NCBI GenBank assembly: GCA_026400395.1
Contig: JAPLPD010000176.1
Coordinates: 1-50,467, forward strand
Length of the DNA stretch: 50,467 nt
Direction: 5' to 3'
Origin: Alphaproteobacteria bacterium
Lineage (GTDB): Bacteria > Pseudomonadota > Alphaproteobacteria > Rhizobiales > Xanthobacteraceae
Shown: positions 1 through 8,706 of the stretch, in pieces
Position numbering within the stretch: the first letter of the stretch is position 1
Layout: the number at the start of each line of letters is the position of its first letter
The notes under the pieces: model-generated
Database searches by the model: none
The model's input: only the letters and a program-made list of their open reading frames with translations
Told to the model about the DNA's origin: nothing
Program-made: the position numbers and the translations under genes

Positions 1-194
1 AAGCAGTCGCTCTCAATGGAGCGGGCGGCAGCCCAAACCACTACCGATAGCGCCACGCTCTGCTGATCGCCGACTTCTGCAACAAAATCGGCACAAAGCA
101 GACCCAAAACAATGTCCGCTTCTCTGCCGCAGTTGGTGCAACAGCGACCATCGTTCGACACCGCCGATCTGAAGCCAGCTTATGAGTACACGCG
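1..194. other. Left edge, no gene recognised
   Basis: No open frame here reads like a protein, apart from the antisense shadow of the neighbouring binding-protein gene. The stretch lies downstream of that gene's stop codon. I see no convincing hairpin terminator and no recognisable repeat. Confidence 0.4.
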
Positions 195-1181
195 CTAGTT
201 CGCCTTGATGCTGAGCTCCTTCACCAGCCGCGCGTATTTCACCGAATCGGCCTGGGCGATCTTGCCGATTTCCTCCGGCGACCCGCCAATCGGCTCCACC
301 GCGCCGGCCTTGAAGGTCTCGAGCAGCTTCGGATCCTTGAGCGCCTGGTTCATTTCGGCGTTGAGCTTGGCGACGACCCCGGCGGGGGTGCCACCGGGAA
401 CAAAGGCGGCGTACCAAGCATCGAGCACGACCTTGTGGCCGGTTTCCTCCAGCGTCGGCACTTCCGGCAGGATCGGCGAACGTTTCGAGCCGGTATGGGC
501 CAGCAACTTGATGGTGCCAGCCTTGTAGTGCGGAAAAAGCGCGGTCGGGCCAAGGAACGCGGTTTTCACATGCGCGGCGATCAGATCGTTGATCGCCTGC
601 CCCGCGCCACGATACGGCACGTGTTCCATCTGAATACCGGCCTCCTTGGCGAACCACTCGCCGGCCACATGCTGGTTCGAGCCGACCCCCGACGTGGCAA
701 AGCCCAACTTCGGATTGGCCTTCACATAGGCGACCAACTCCTTCACGGAGTTGATACCGAGCGAACTATGCACCGCGAGGAACTGCGACTGGCGGCCCAG
801 ATAGCAGACCGGCAGAAGCTGCTTGGTGTAGTCGTAGGACAGATTCATGATGTGCGGCGCGCTCGCCGCGTTGTCATTGGTGATCAGCACGGTGTAGCCG
901 TCGGGCGGGCTCTTCATCGCCGCGTCCATTCCGATGGTGCCGCCGGCGCCGGTACGGTTCTCGACCACGATCTGCTGGCCTGCCCCGCGTTGCATCACCT
1001 CACCGACCGCGCGGGCGATGAAGTCGATGGCGCCGCCCGGCGCAAGCGGCACGATGAAATGGATCGGCTTGGTCGGCCAGCCGGCCTCCTGCGCGCGCGC
1101 CCAAGGCGTGCCGAGTACGCCGCTGCCAAACGCAATCGCAGCGGAATTTTTGATGAAAGTCCGGCGTCCGATTTTGTGCAT
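195..1181 (-). CDS. Bug/TctC-family tripartite tricarboxylate transporter substrate-binding protein (Tat-type signal)
   Basis: 328 aa. The N-terminus carries a twin-arginine signal (GRRTFIK, then a hydrophobic stretch ending near residue 30), so export of the folded protein to the periplasm is likely. The mature part starts with the Bug pattern WPTKPIHFIVPLAPGGAIDF, whose PGGAID loop forms one side of the ligand pocket in this family. ENRTGAGGTIG, PPDGYT, TSGVGSNQH and VPYRGAG follow in family order. Length is normal. Bug proteins bind carboxylates or related small molecules for TctAB-type transporters or for sensing; no TctAB gene is nearby. It is divergent from the SnoaL-like gene at 1305, with an AT-rich 123-base spacer. 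The ligand is unknown. Confidence 0.93.
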   Translation of the reverse strand: MHKIGRRTFIKNSAAIAFGSGVLGTPWARAQEAGWPTKPIHFIVPLAPGGAIDFIARAVGEVMQRGAGQQIVVENRTGAGGTIGMDAAMKSPPDGYTVLITNDNAASAPHIMNLSYDYTKQLLPVCYLGRQSQFLAVHSSLGINSVKELVAYVKANPKLGFATSGVGSNQHVAGEWFAKEAGIQMEHVPYRGAGQAINDLIAAHVKTAFLGPTALFPHYKAGTIKLLAHTGSKRSPILPEVPTLEETGHKVVLDAWYAAFVPGGTPAGVVAKLNAEMNQALKDPKLLETFKAGAVEPIGGSPEEIGKIAQADSVKYARLVKELSIKAN

Positions 1182-1304
1182 TTTCCGCCCCTGAGATTTT
1201 TAATTTGTTGTCCAATAATAGCACGGGGCTGGAGTGAAACCATGGGCTCACCCGGCCGGCGTGCGTGCGGTAAGTTGTCCTACGAAAACCGAGGAACTCT
1301 CCAC

Positions 1305-1694
1305 ATGACCGAAGACGAACGCGCCATCCGCGATCTGGTCGCGAACTGGATGGCGGCAAGCCAAGCCGGCGACACGGCGAAGGTTTTATCGCTGATGGCT
1401 GACGACGTTGTCTTTCAGGTTCCCGGCCGCGAACCGTTCGGCAAGGAAGCCTTCGCGGCGATGTCGCAAGCCATGAAGGGCATCTCCATGGAGGGCTCGA
1501 GCGACATCCGCGAGCTGCGCGTGCTCGGCGACTGGGCGTATCTGCGCAACCACATCACCCTCACCATCACGCCGCCCGGCGGTGCGCCGATGAAGCGCGC
1601 GGGTCACACGCTCACCATCGTGCGCAAGGAAGCCGACGGGCGATGGCTGCTGCTCCGCGACGCAAACATGGTCGCGGAGGTGAAGGGCCCGTAG
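1305..1694 (+). CDS. SnoaL-like / DUF4440 (SgcJ/EcaC-type) small protein
   Basis: 129 aa, start ATG at 1305 with GAGGAA at 1291-1296 as ribosome binding site; upstream in-frame sequence is antisense to the Bug gene. The start TEDERAIRDLVANWMAASQA, then GDTAKVLSLMADDVVFQVPG, and a C-terminal HTLTIVRKEADGRWLLLRDA give the NTF2-like cone fold of the DUF4440/SgcJ group. These cytoplasmic proteins often belong to oxidation or detoxification loci, but many have no known reaction, and I cannot assign one. The gene stands alone, divergent from the Bug gene on its left. Confidence 0.88.
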   Translation: MTEDERAIRDLVANWMAASQAGDTAKVLSLMADDVVFQVPGREPFGKEAFAAMSQAMKGISMEGSSDIRELRVLGDWAYLRNHITLTITPPGGAPMKRAGHTLTIVRKEADGRWLLLRDANMVAEVKGP

Positions 1695-1812
1695 CGCACC
1701 AGGCCCCGGCGATGGATGCTCCCGCACCGCCCGGGGTTCGCGTATCCGGATGGCCGCCTCGCCCCCTTGCGAACCTCCCGTCCAGGTTGCAGACTGGTTG
1801 TGGGGGAGTATC

Positions 1813-2412
1813 GTGCGTATTCGTTGTCCGCGTTTTTTGGCCGTCATCGGGTTGGTTTTGACGCTGCCGCTCGCAGGCTGCATGCGCGACCCCTACGTTT
1901 CGACAACCTCGTTCGTGCAGTCCGGCAGTTGGCAGGTCGACCGCACGGCCGACCGCGTGACTGGCGTGCCGATCAGCAGCGCGGGCGTGAAAACGACAGC
2001 ATCGAACACCGACGAACCGTACCCTCGGCCCGCGAGCATGCAGTTGCTGTGCTTCATCAACAAGCCCGTGGTCAGCTTCCGCATCGAATTCAAAATGGGC
2101 ATCGAGAGCGGCTCGTTCCTTGGCTATCGCTTTGACGACAAGCCTGGGCATGAAACCAATGCGCGGTTCATGGCCGCGGCACGAACCGTGGTGATCGAGG
2201 ATGATGCCGAAGTGGCGCAGTTCGTCGGTGAACTGGCGACGAGCAACATGCTCTACATCCGAATCCGGTCGTTTAGCGCCGGCCGCACGACGGCGGAGTT
2301 CAAAGTCGATGGCGCTCCCGCCGCGATCGCCGCCGCCTATGCCACCTGCCCGGTGAAGCAGCCCGAGCCGCAGCGGGTTGCCACGCGGTCGCCGTCCAAG
2401 CGTCTCCGCTGA
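1813..2412 (+). CDS. Predicted lipoprotein of unknown function
   Basis: 199 aa from GTG 1813, chosen because GGGGGAG lies just upstream (1802-1808) and the N-terminus then becomes a short basic region plus a hydrophobic core ending in the lipobox LAGC (Cys23). The ATG at 1750 would put 21 non-signal residues in front. The mature protein has two further cysteines (MQLLCFINKP near the middle, YATCP near the end) that could form a disulfide, and a basic C-terminal tail. It is probably anchored on the periplasmic side of a membrane. I do not recognise a characterised family; the general look recalls small secreted proteins of the invasion-associated-locus-B type, but weakly. Confidence 0.72.
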   Translation: MRIRCPRFLAVIGLVLTLPLAGCMRDPYVSTTSFVQSGSWQVDRTADRVTGVPISSAGVKTTASNTDEPYPRPASMQLLCFINKPVVSFRIEFKMGIESGSFLGYRFDDKPGHETNARFMAAARTVVIEDDAEVAQFVGELATSNMLYIRIRSFSAGRTTAEFKVDGAPAAIAAAYATCPVKQPEPQRVATRSPSKRLR

Positions 2413-2505
2413 CCGCATCCGTGACACTGCGTGCTATTTCGCGCGCCCGCGCGATCTCCTAGGATGCAGCCAACGCTCAAAAAGAGCGATCCGGGAGGGG
2501 ACACG

Positions 2506-3477
2506 ATGAAGCGGACCATGCTGCTGGTTGCTGCCTGCGCTGTTGCGGCGATCATCGCCGCGCCGGCAGCGGCGCAAGAGTATCCATCACAGACCATCAA
2601 GATTATCAGTTCGTTCGGCGCCGGCGGCGGTTCCGACATCATCGGCCGCATTATCGCCCAGCGGATGCAGGAAAAGCTCGGCCAGCCGGTGGTGGTCGAG
2701 AACCGTCCGGGCGCCGGCGGGCTGCTCGGCAACGAGGCGGTCGCGAACGCCCCCAAGGACGGCTACACGCTCGGCGTCCAGACAGCGGGCCAGATCATCA
2801 CGCCCGTGATGACGAAAAACGTCCGATTTGACGCGGTCGAATCATTCGACTGGATCGGCCAGATCGCGGTCGCAGGTCTCCTGATCGTGGTGCGGCCGGA
2901 CTATCCGCATAAGGACGTGAAGTCGCTTGTCGCGGCGGCGAAGGCGGAGCCTGGCAAGATAGTGTTCGGCAGTCCCGGGTTTGGCGCGACGCAGCATCTC
3001 GCGGCGGAACTGTTCAAGCAGGTGGCCGGCGTCGATATGCTGCATGTGCCTTATCGCACCACTCCGGAAGCGCTGACGGCGCTGCTGAGCAAGAACACCG
3101 ACGTGCTGTTCGACACAATGACCGCCTTATTGGGCCAGGTGCAAGCCGGCCAACTCAGGGCGCTCGCCATCACCGGCAAGGATCGCGATCCAGCGGCCCC
3201 GGATATTCCTGCCGCGGTCGAGTCCGGCGTGGTGCCCAATTACGATGTCACCACCTGGTACGGCCTGTACGGCCCAAAGGGCATGCCGCCCGCAGTGATC
3301 GCCAAGCTCAACAAGACCCTCAACGAAATTCTCGAAGAGCCGGCGATGCGCGAGCGGCTGGGGAAAACCGGCGTGATCGTCAAAGGCTCTACGCCGGAGG
3401 CATGGCACCAATTCGTGGCGGCCGAATATCAGAAGTGGAAAACCGTGCGCGAAAAATCAGGGCTGGAGCAGCGGTAA
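2506..3477 (+). CDS. Bug/TctC-family substrate-binding protein
   Basis: 323 aa from ATG 2506, preceded by GGGAGGGG (2493-2500); the longer frame from 2431 adds a non-signal leader. A Sec signal ends in APAAAQ near residue 24. The first pocket loop is ISSFGAGGGSDIIGR, with serine-rich ISS where most relatives have a Val-Pro pair. ENRPGAGGLLG, PKDGYTLG, GSPGFGATQH and HVPYRTT follow; the last lacks the usual RGG/RGA, so the ligand may differ from its neighbours'. It converges with the Bug gene at 3481 with only 3 bases between stop codons. There is no transporter membrane gene beside it. Confidence 0.93.
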   Translation: MKRTMLLVAACAVAAIIAAPAAAQEYPSQTIKIISSFGAGGGSDIIGRIIAQRMQEKLGQPVVVENRPGAGGLLGNEAVANAPKDGYTLGVQTAGQIITPVMTKNVRFDAVESFDWIGQIAVAGLLIVVRPDYPHKDVKSLVAAAKAEPGKIVFGSPGFGATQHLAAELFKQVAGVDMLHVPYRTTPEALTALLSKNTDVLFDTMTALLGQVQAGQLRALAITGKDRDPAAPDIPAAVESGVVPNYDVTTWYGLYGPKGMPPAVIAKLNKTLNEILEEPAMRERLGKTGVIVKGSTPEAWHQFVAAEYQKWKTVREKSGLEQR

Positions 3478-3480
3478 CCG

Positions 3481-4464
3481 CTATTCCGGCTTGAGCCCCG
3501 CGACCTGCGCCGCCTCCTTGGAGTTGGCGAACTCCATCTTGATGTAGTCGCCGAAACCCTTCGACGTCTGCAGGTCTTCTTGCACAAGCTCCGCGCCACT
3601 GGCGACGAACTTGTCCTGGATCGCCTTGTCAGCCAACGCCTTGATCAGCGCCTTCTCCAACAAGGCGACAACCTCGGGAGGCGTATTGGCAGGCGCCAGA
3701 ACGCCCACATAACTCGCCGCAGTGAAGTCCTTGACGCCCTGCTCGATCATGGTCGGCACATCGGGGATTTTTGAAGGGCGCTTGCGCGCCGCAACGGCAA
3801 GGATGCGTATCTTGCCCTGATTGTGATGCTCGAGCAGCGTCGACACCTCGGTCATCGCGCCAGACACAGTGCCCGCAAGCACGTCGGCCACCAGCGCGCC
3901 TCCGCCGCGATACGGCACATGCACGAGATTGGCGCCGGTCGCCGCGTTGAACCGCGCCAACGTCATATGCGACGCGGAGCCCACTCCGGAGGTGCCGAGG
4001 GTGATCTGTTTCTGCTTCGACAGCGCGACCAGTTCCGCGACATTCTTAACCTGCACCGAGTTATGCAGCACGATCGAATGCGGCGCGAGATTGGCAAGCC
4101 CGATCGCGACAAAATCCTTGAGCGGATCGTAGCTGAGTTTCGCCTGCACGAACGGGTTGACGGTCAGCGGGCCGTTCGAACCGGTGAGCAGCGTGTAGCC
4201 GTCAGGCGGCGCGGTCGCGACCGCGGCGGCGCCCAGGCTGCCGCCCGCGCCGGCGCGGGTCTCGACGACGATCGCCTGGCCGAGGGACGGCGCCATGCCT
4301 TCGGCGACGATGCGCGCCACAAGGTCTGCGTTGCCGCCGGCAGCGAACGGCACGATCAGCCGGATCGACTTTTCCGGATAGGCGGCAAAGGCCGGCCGAG
4401 ACAGAAGCGAAGCAACCGGCGTTGCGGCGAGCGCGGTAAGCAGTGCGCGGCGTGACAGCTTCAT
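3481..4464 (-). CDS. Bug/TctC-family substrate-binding protein (Tat-like signal)
   Basis: 327 aa. LSRRALLTALAAT near the start resembles a twin-arginine signal, with cleavage likely after SRPAFA. Pocket elements are VPFAAGGNADLVAR, ETRAGAGGSLG, PPDGYTLL, TSGVGSASH and HVPYRGGG. TRAGAGG replaces the commoner NRPGAGG. GGGGGC shortly before the ATG may serve as ribosome binding site. It is convergent with the gene at 2506 and has a separate leader region upstream (4465-4760), so it is probably its own transcript. It is presumably periplasmic; the ligand is unknown. Confidence 0.93.
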   Translation of the reverse strand: MKLSRRALLTALAATPVASLLSRPAFAAYPEKSIRLIVPFAAGGNADLVARIVAEGMAPSLGQAIVVETRAGAGGSLGAAAVATAPPDGYTLLTGSNGPLTVNPFVQAKLSYDPLKDFVAIGLANLAPHSIVLHNSVQVKNVAELVALSKQKQITLGTSGVGSASHMTLARFNAATGANLVHVPYRGGGALVADVLAGTVSGAMTEVSTLLEHHNQGKIRILAVAARKRPSKIPDVPTMIEQGVKDFTAASYVGVLAPANTPPEVVALLEKALIKALADKAIQDKFVASGAELVQEDLQTSKGFGDYIKMEFANSKEAAQVAGLKPE

Positions 4465-4760
4465 GATGGCCCCCGGTGTTCCTCAAATATGTTCTTTGTC
4501 GTGCGGTATCGTGAAACGGACGGCGCTGGCAAGGGCAAAACGAACCGCCCTGCTCGCGTTAGCGCACATTCGCCTCCTGGGAAAACAGTCTATTCCCCGG
4601 CCGCTGGCCGTCACAACACAGTTTGGCTGCGGCAAAGCGGCAAACCAGCGCAAACTTCCAAAGCCGTCCTGCCTCGACCGGGCGGCTTCCCAAAGGATCG
4701 CGGGGGCCTATATTCCATAGACCGATTGCAAATCATCGATACGGCGCACGGAGCATTTTC
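4465..4760. other. Divergent intergenic region
   Basis: 296 bases between two divergently read genes. It must hold the promoters of the Bug gene at 3481 and the monooxygenase at 4761, but I cannot pick convincing -35/-10 pairs. Open frames across it do not look like protein. GGAG at 4750-4753 serves the gene at 4761. Confidence 0.35.
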
Positions 4761-6107
4761 ATGGCGACACGGCAGATCAAGCTCAACGCTTTCATGCGGC
4801 CGGCCAGCATCCACACCGGCGCGTGGCGCTATCCCGGAGCCTGGCCCGACATGAATTTCAACTACGCGCATATCAAAGAGTGCATCCAGAAGCTGGAAGC
4901 CGCGAAATTCGACGCCTTCTTCATGGCCGACCACATGGCCGTGCTCAACATGCCGATGGATGCGCTCAAACGCAGCCACACCTCGACCTCGTTCGAACCG
5001 TTCACGCTGCTATCGGCGCTGTCGCAGGCGACCACCCATATCGGCCTCGTCGCCACTGGCTCCACCACCTTCGACGCGCCGTATCACATCGCACGGCGCT
5101 TCGCCTCGCTCGACCACATCAGCGGCGGCCGTTCCGGCTGGAATATCGTCACCACCTCCAACCCCGATGCCGCACTCAATTTTGGCCTGGACGAGCACAT
5201 GGAGCACGGCCAGCGTTACCGGCGCGCCCGCGAGTTCTATGACGTGGTCACCGGCCTGTGGGACTCCTGGGCCGATGACGCGTTCATCCGCGACGTGGAT
5301 AGCGGCGTGTTCTTCGAACCGAGCAAGCTGCACACGCTCAACCACAAGGGCGAATTTCTTTCGGTGAAAGGTCCACTCAACGTCGCGCGTCCGATACAGG
5401 GCTGGCCGGTGATCGTGCAAGCCGGCGCCTCGGAATCCGGCAAACAACTCGCCGCCGAAACCGCCGAGGCGGTGTTCACCGCGCAGAACGACATAGAGGC
5501 AGGCAAAGCGTTCTATGCTGACGTCAAAGGCCGGATGCAGAAGCTCGGCCGCAATCCCGATCACCTGAAGATCCAACCGGCCTGCTTCGTCGTTCTCGGC
5601 GACACTGTTGAGGAGGCCAAGGCCAAGCGCGCCAAGCTCGACAGCCTGGTCGACTACGCCAACTCGATCGCCTCGCTCTCCATCGCTATCGGCACCGACG
5701 CGTCCAAGTTCGATCCGGACGGGCCGCTGCCGGATATCCCGGAGAGCAACGCGTCTAAGAGCGGCCGCGAACGCGTCATCGCCAGGGCCAAGCGCGAGAA
5801 CCTCACCGTGCGCCAACTCGCCCAGCGGCTTGGCGGTTATTCCGGCCTCGCCATGGTCGGCACGCAGAAGACCGTCGCCGATGAGATGGAGGAATGGATG
5901 GAGACGAACGCCAGCGACGGCTTTACCATCATGTTCCCGTACCTGCCCGGTGGGCTCGACGATTTCGTCCGCGGCGTGATCCCTGAGTTGCAGCGGCGTG
6001 GCCTGTTCCGCCGCGAATATGAAGGCAAGACGCTGCGCGAAAATTTGGGACTTCCGCGTCCGGGCAACCGTTTTTTCGACGGCCCGAAGACCATGGCTGC
6101 GGAATAA
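4761..6107 (+). CDS. LLM-class flavin-dependent monooxygenase (NtaA/SnaA/DszA/MoxC group)
   Basis: 448 aa from ATG 4761, which follows GGAG at 4750-4753; the longer frame from 4623 is not coding-like. Family features in order: LNAFMRPASIHTGAWRYPGA at the start, FFMADH, GRSGWNIVTTSN (flavin-contact strand), HGQRYRRAREFYDVV, WPVIVQAGASESGKQLAAE, and a C-terminal DGFTIMFPYLPGGLDDFV. Length fits nitrilotriacetate or alkanesulfonate-type monooxygenases, which use reduced FMN supplied by a partner reductase to attack C-N or C-S bonds. No reductase gene is visible nearby. It is followed after 2 bases by the DOPA-dioxygenase-like gene, so the two are probably co-transcribed. The substrate is unknown. 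Confidence 0.93.
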   Translation: MATRQIKLNAFMRPASIHTGAWRYPGAWPDMNFNYAHIKECIQKLEAAKFDAFFMADHMAVLNMPMDALKRSHTSTSFEPFTLLSALSQATTHIGLVATGSTTFDAPYHIARRFASLDHISGGRSGWNIVTTSNPDAALNFGLDEHMEHGQRYRRAREFYDVVTGLWDSWADDAFIRDVDSGVFFEPSKLHTLNHKGEFLSVKGPLNVARPIQGWPVIVQAGASESGKQLAAETAEAVFTAQNDIEAGKAFYADVKGRMQKLGRNPDHLKIQPACFVVLGDTVEEAKAKRAKLDSLVDYANSIASLSIAIGTDASKFDPDGPLPDIPESNASKSGRERVIARAKRENLTVRQLAQRLGGYSGLAMVGTQKTVADEMEEWMETNASDGFTIMFPYLPGGLDDFVRGVIPELQRRGLFRREYEGKTLRENLGLPRPGNRFFDGPKTMAAE

Positions 6108-6109
6108 AC

Positions 6110-6439
6110 ATGGCCTCAATCGAGAACTTCCACGCTCACGTCTATTACGACGCACCGACCCGTGGGCTGGCTGAGGCCCTCTGCACGGACGCCGGGCAGA
6201 AGTTCGGGGTCAAGATCGGCCGGATGCACGATAACCCGGTCGGCCCGCATCCGCGCGGAAGCTGTCAGCTCACCATTGGCAAGGGGCAGTTCACCGATGT
6301 CGTCTCGTGGCTGTTGCTCAATCGACAGGGTCTGACCGTCTTCACTCACGCGCAAACCGGCAACGCGCTCAAGGACCACACCGATCACGTCATCTGGCTC
6401 GGTCCATCGGAAACCTTGAATCTCGATCAATTCCGTTAG
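6110..6439 (+). CDS. DOPA 4,5-dioxygenase family protein
   Basis: 109 aa, beginning 2 bases after the monooxygenase stop. The sequence has the compact pattern of the DOPA_dioxygen family: FHAHVYYD near the start (paired histidines), GPHPRGSCQL in the middle, and HTDHVIWLG near the end. In fungi and plants family members open the ring of L-DOPA to betalamic or muscaflavin-type products; bacterial members are mostly untested. The conserved histidines are likely metal ligands. Coupling to a flavin monooxygenase suggests a two-step oxygenation route in which one enzyme hydroxylates and the other cleaves or rearranges; this is inference. Confidence 0.87.
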   Translation: MASIENFHAHVYYDAPTRGLAEALCTDAGQKFGVKIGRMHDNPVGPHPRGSCQLTIGKGQFTDVVSWLLLNRQGLTVFTHAQTGNALKDHTDHVIWLGPSETLNLDQFR

Positions 6440-6652
6440 GACGATAGTACGCCCTGCACTGTGCGCAAAGTCACAGGACTTCGCAGGGCTACGCAACAAA
6501 ATCCCTGTATCATATTGTTTTTCGATACGAATTCAGACCCATCGTTTGCTAGATGGGAGTCAGCCGCGAATTTGAACGCTGGGGCGCAATGCCGCGACCA
6601 ATGGGTATCGGAACAATCAATCCGGCAAACCCGGCTCCCAGAGGAATTACCC

Positions 6653-6868
6653 ATGGAACTTCAATCCAAGCTTATCGGCGGCTGCGTCGGTGCGTTGATT
6701 CTGCTCGCCAGCCCCTCGGTTCAGGCGATGCCCGGTTACGCCGGCGCCCAGATCGCCAACGCCACCAACTCGTCGATTCAGTCGGCGGTCCGGGCGGCGC
6801 GCGACGACGCGTCACGCAAGGCGGCATACCAGCAGACGGTGAAATCCGAGGTCAAGGCGCGCCAGTAA
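6653..6868 (+). CDS. Small secreted protein, unknown function
   Basis: 71 aa from ATG 6653, with GAGGAA at 6641-6646. A Sec signal runs to about residue 24 (LASPSVQA), and the mature part is only ~47 residues, rich in Ala, Asn, Ser, Arg and Lys, with no cysteine. The frame extends upstream to 6461, but that part does not look coding and would bury the signal. It is followed by a clear terminator, so it is probably monocistronic. I do not recognise the family. Confidence 0.6.
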   Translation: MELQSKLIGGCVGALILLASPSVQAMPGYAGAQIANATNSSIQSAVRAARDDASRKAAYQQTVKSEVKARQ

Positions 6869-6895
6869 GACCAGGCCGCGTCTGAAAGTTCGAAG

Positions 6896-6930
6896 CCGCC
6901 CTGCATCATCCGCAGGGCGGTTTATTTTTT
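6896..6930 (+). terminator. Rho-independent terminator
   Basis: A perfect 9-base stem (CCGCCCTGC at 6896-6904 with GCAGGGCGG at 6912-6920), a 7-base loop, then TTTATTTTTT. It sits 27 bases after the stop of the small secreted protein gene. Confidence 0.9.
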
Positions 6931-7095
6931 GCTCTTGAGCTATTCCCGCTGGCCGCGATCCCGGGCCACACTGCGCCGCAGCGTGACGCATTCCGCCAGC
7001 CGTGATAGTCACGCCGCCCGCCGCTTCGGCGCGGCGCTATCGCGACGCGGGATGAATCGCTACGCTGCGCACCACATTCAGATCAGGACATCATC

Positions 7096-7626
7096 ATGAA
7101 CCGCCTTGTGGAATTGCCGCCGGACCAGCAGACCCCGGAACAGAAGAAGGTATTCGAACAGCTCGTCGCCGGGCGCGGCCGCATTCTCGGCCCCTACAAG
7201 ATCTGGATCCATTCGCCCACGGTTGCGAGCGGCATGGAGCACATCGGAACTTACCTGAACAAGAACGGCTCGTTATCCGAGCGCGAGGTCGAAATCGGCA
7301 TTCTCGTGATCGCGCAGCACTGGGACGCCGATTATGTCCGGCAGGCCCATATCAAGATGGGCAAGCAGGTCGGGCTTTCGCAAGACATCATCGACGCCGT
7401 CCTCGCCGGCCGCGACCCCAAGCTCAGCGACCCGCACGAGCGCGCCGTGCACCGCTTTGCCGCGGCGCTGGTCGCCGGCGCGAAGCTGTCGGACACCGAA
7501 TTCGCCGAGATCGAGAAGGTCATCGGCCGTGATGGCGTCGCCGAAGTTCTGGTACTGCTCGGCTATTACACATCGGTGGCGCTCGGGATGAAGGTGCACC
7601 AGGTGCCGATCCCGCCTCCGGCCTGA
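7096..7626 (+). CDS. Carboxymuconolactone decarboxylase (CMD)/AhpD-like protein, cytoplasmic
   Basis: 176 aa. AGGA at 7085-7088 precedes ATG 7096. It has the helical CMD core: LSEREVEIGILVIAQHWDAD, then the YVRQAH segment where CMD/AhpD proteins keep a catalytic His, then VLVLLGYYTSVALGMKVHQV at the end. The AhpD CxxC pair is absent, so a peroxidase-reductase role is unlikely; a lactone decarboxylase or isomerase-like role is more likely but unproven. No signal peptide. A Bug binding-protein gene follows after 43 bases, and a secreted CMD paralogue lies at 9315. Confidence 0.88.
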   Translation: MNRLVELPPDQQTPEQKKVFEQLVAGRGRILGPYKIWIHSPTVASGMEHIGTYLNKNGSLSEREVEIGILVIAQHWDADYVRQAHIKMGKQVGLSQDIIDAVLAGRDPKLSDPHERAVHRFAAALVAGAKLSDTEFAEIEKVIGRDGVAEVLVLLGYYTSVALGMKVHQVPIPPPA

Positions 7627-7669
7627 ACGCCACGACGCAAGACCAAGAAAATCTTCGGGAGAGACGCCA

Positions 7670-8641
7670 ATGACCAGCCGCCGCCAGTTCCTCGCCGCAG
7701 CCGCAGCCGCGTTATCGACGCCCGCGCTGCCGAACCTTGCGTTCGCCCAGGCGTGGCCGTCGCGCCCGATCCGGGCGATGATCCCCTTCGCCGCGGGCAG
7801 TTCCCTCGACATCGTCGGGCGGCTGGTGCTCGATCCGCTGTCGAACCAGTTGGGCCAGCCGGTGGTGGTCGAGAACCGCGGCGGCGCCGGCGGCAGCATC
7901 GGCACCGGCCTCGTCGCCAAGGCCGATCCCGACGGTTACACCATTCTGATCCAGGCGTCGGCCCATTCGGCGGCCCCCGCGGCCTATCCGAACATCACCT
8001 ACGATGTCGCCAATGATTTCGTCGCCATCATCCCGATCGGCACCGTGCCGAACGTCACCGTCGTGGCGCCCGGCAGCGGCATCAAGACCTTGAAGGATCT
8101 CGTCGCCAAGGCAAAGGCCGGATCGGTGACCTATGCCTCCGCCGGCGTCGGCAGCGCCACGCACTGGGCGGCGGAGCGGATTAGGGTCGCCGGCGGTTTC
8201 AACGGCGTGCACGTGCCGTTCCGCGGCGGGCCGGAGGCGCTGACCGAGGTGATGACCGGCCGCGTCGACTTCACCTCGATGGGCATGTCAGCGGCGCTGC
8301 CGCTGATCAATGACGGCAAAGTCATTCCGCTGGCGGTCAGCACGCCGACCCGTTCGCGGACGCTGCCAAACGTGCCGACCACCATCGAAGCCGGCCTGCC
8401 CGACTCCGACTACGTCTATTGGATGGGGCTGTTCGCGCCGGCCAAGACGCCGCCGGCCATCGTCGAGCGGTTGCGCGCGGAGACCGAGAAGGCACTGAAG
8501 AATCCGAACGTCGTGGAAAAGTTCGCCGCCCAGGGCATCGAACCGATGGCGCTGACCTCGGCCGAATTCGACGCGCTGATCCGCAAGGAAATCCTGACCA
8601 ATATCGCTCTCGTCAAAGCGGCGGGACTGAGATTCAATTGA
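7670..8641 (+). CDS. Bug/TctC-family substrate-binding protein (Tat signal)
   Basis: 323 aa. The twin-arginine start TSRRQFLAAAAAAL is followed by a cleavage region ending LAFAQ. Pocket loops are IPFAAGSSLDIVGR, ENRGGAGGSIG, DPDGYTIL, SAGVGSATH and HVPFRGGP. It has AGSxxD where most relatives have GGxxD; the Bug protein at 18462 shares this feature and also the ALPL...PLAVS segment, so these two look like close paralogues with perhaps similar ligands. It follows the CMD gene by 43 bases, probably in one operon. Confidence 0.94.
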   Translation: MTSRRQFLAAAAAALSTPALPNLAFAQAWPSRPIRAMIPFAAGSSLDIVGRLVLDPLSNQLGQPVVVENRGGAGGSIGTGLVAKADPDGYTILIQASAHSAAPAAYPNITYDVANDFVAIIPIGTVPNVTVVAPGSGIKTLKDLVAKAKAGSVTYASAGVGSATHWAAERIRVAGGFNGVHVPFRGGPEALTEVMTGRVDFTSMGMSAALPLINDGKVIPLAVSTPTRSRTLPNVPTTIEAGLPDSDYVYWMGLFAPAKTPPAIVERLRAETEKALKNPNVVEKFAAQGIEPMALTSAEFDALIRKEILTNIALVKAAGLRFN

Positions 8642-8706
8642 AAGCATGAACCCGACAGCGAGGAACCGTTTTCGCAAATCATGCTCCTAACAACCAAGAG
8701 AGTTCG

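Noticed and set aside
435-1304. N-terminal extension of the SnoaL-like gene by almost 300 codons.
   Set aside because: The extension runs antisense through the Bug gene at 195-1181; the ribosome binding site at 1291 supports ATG 1305.
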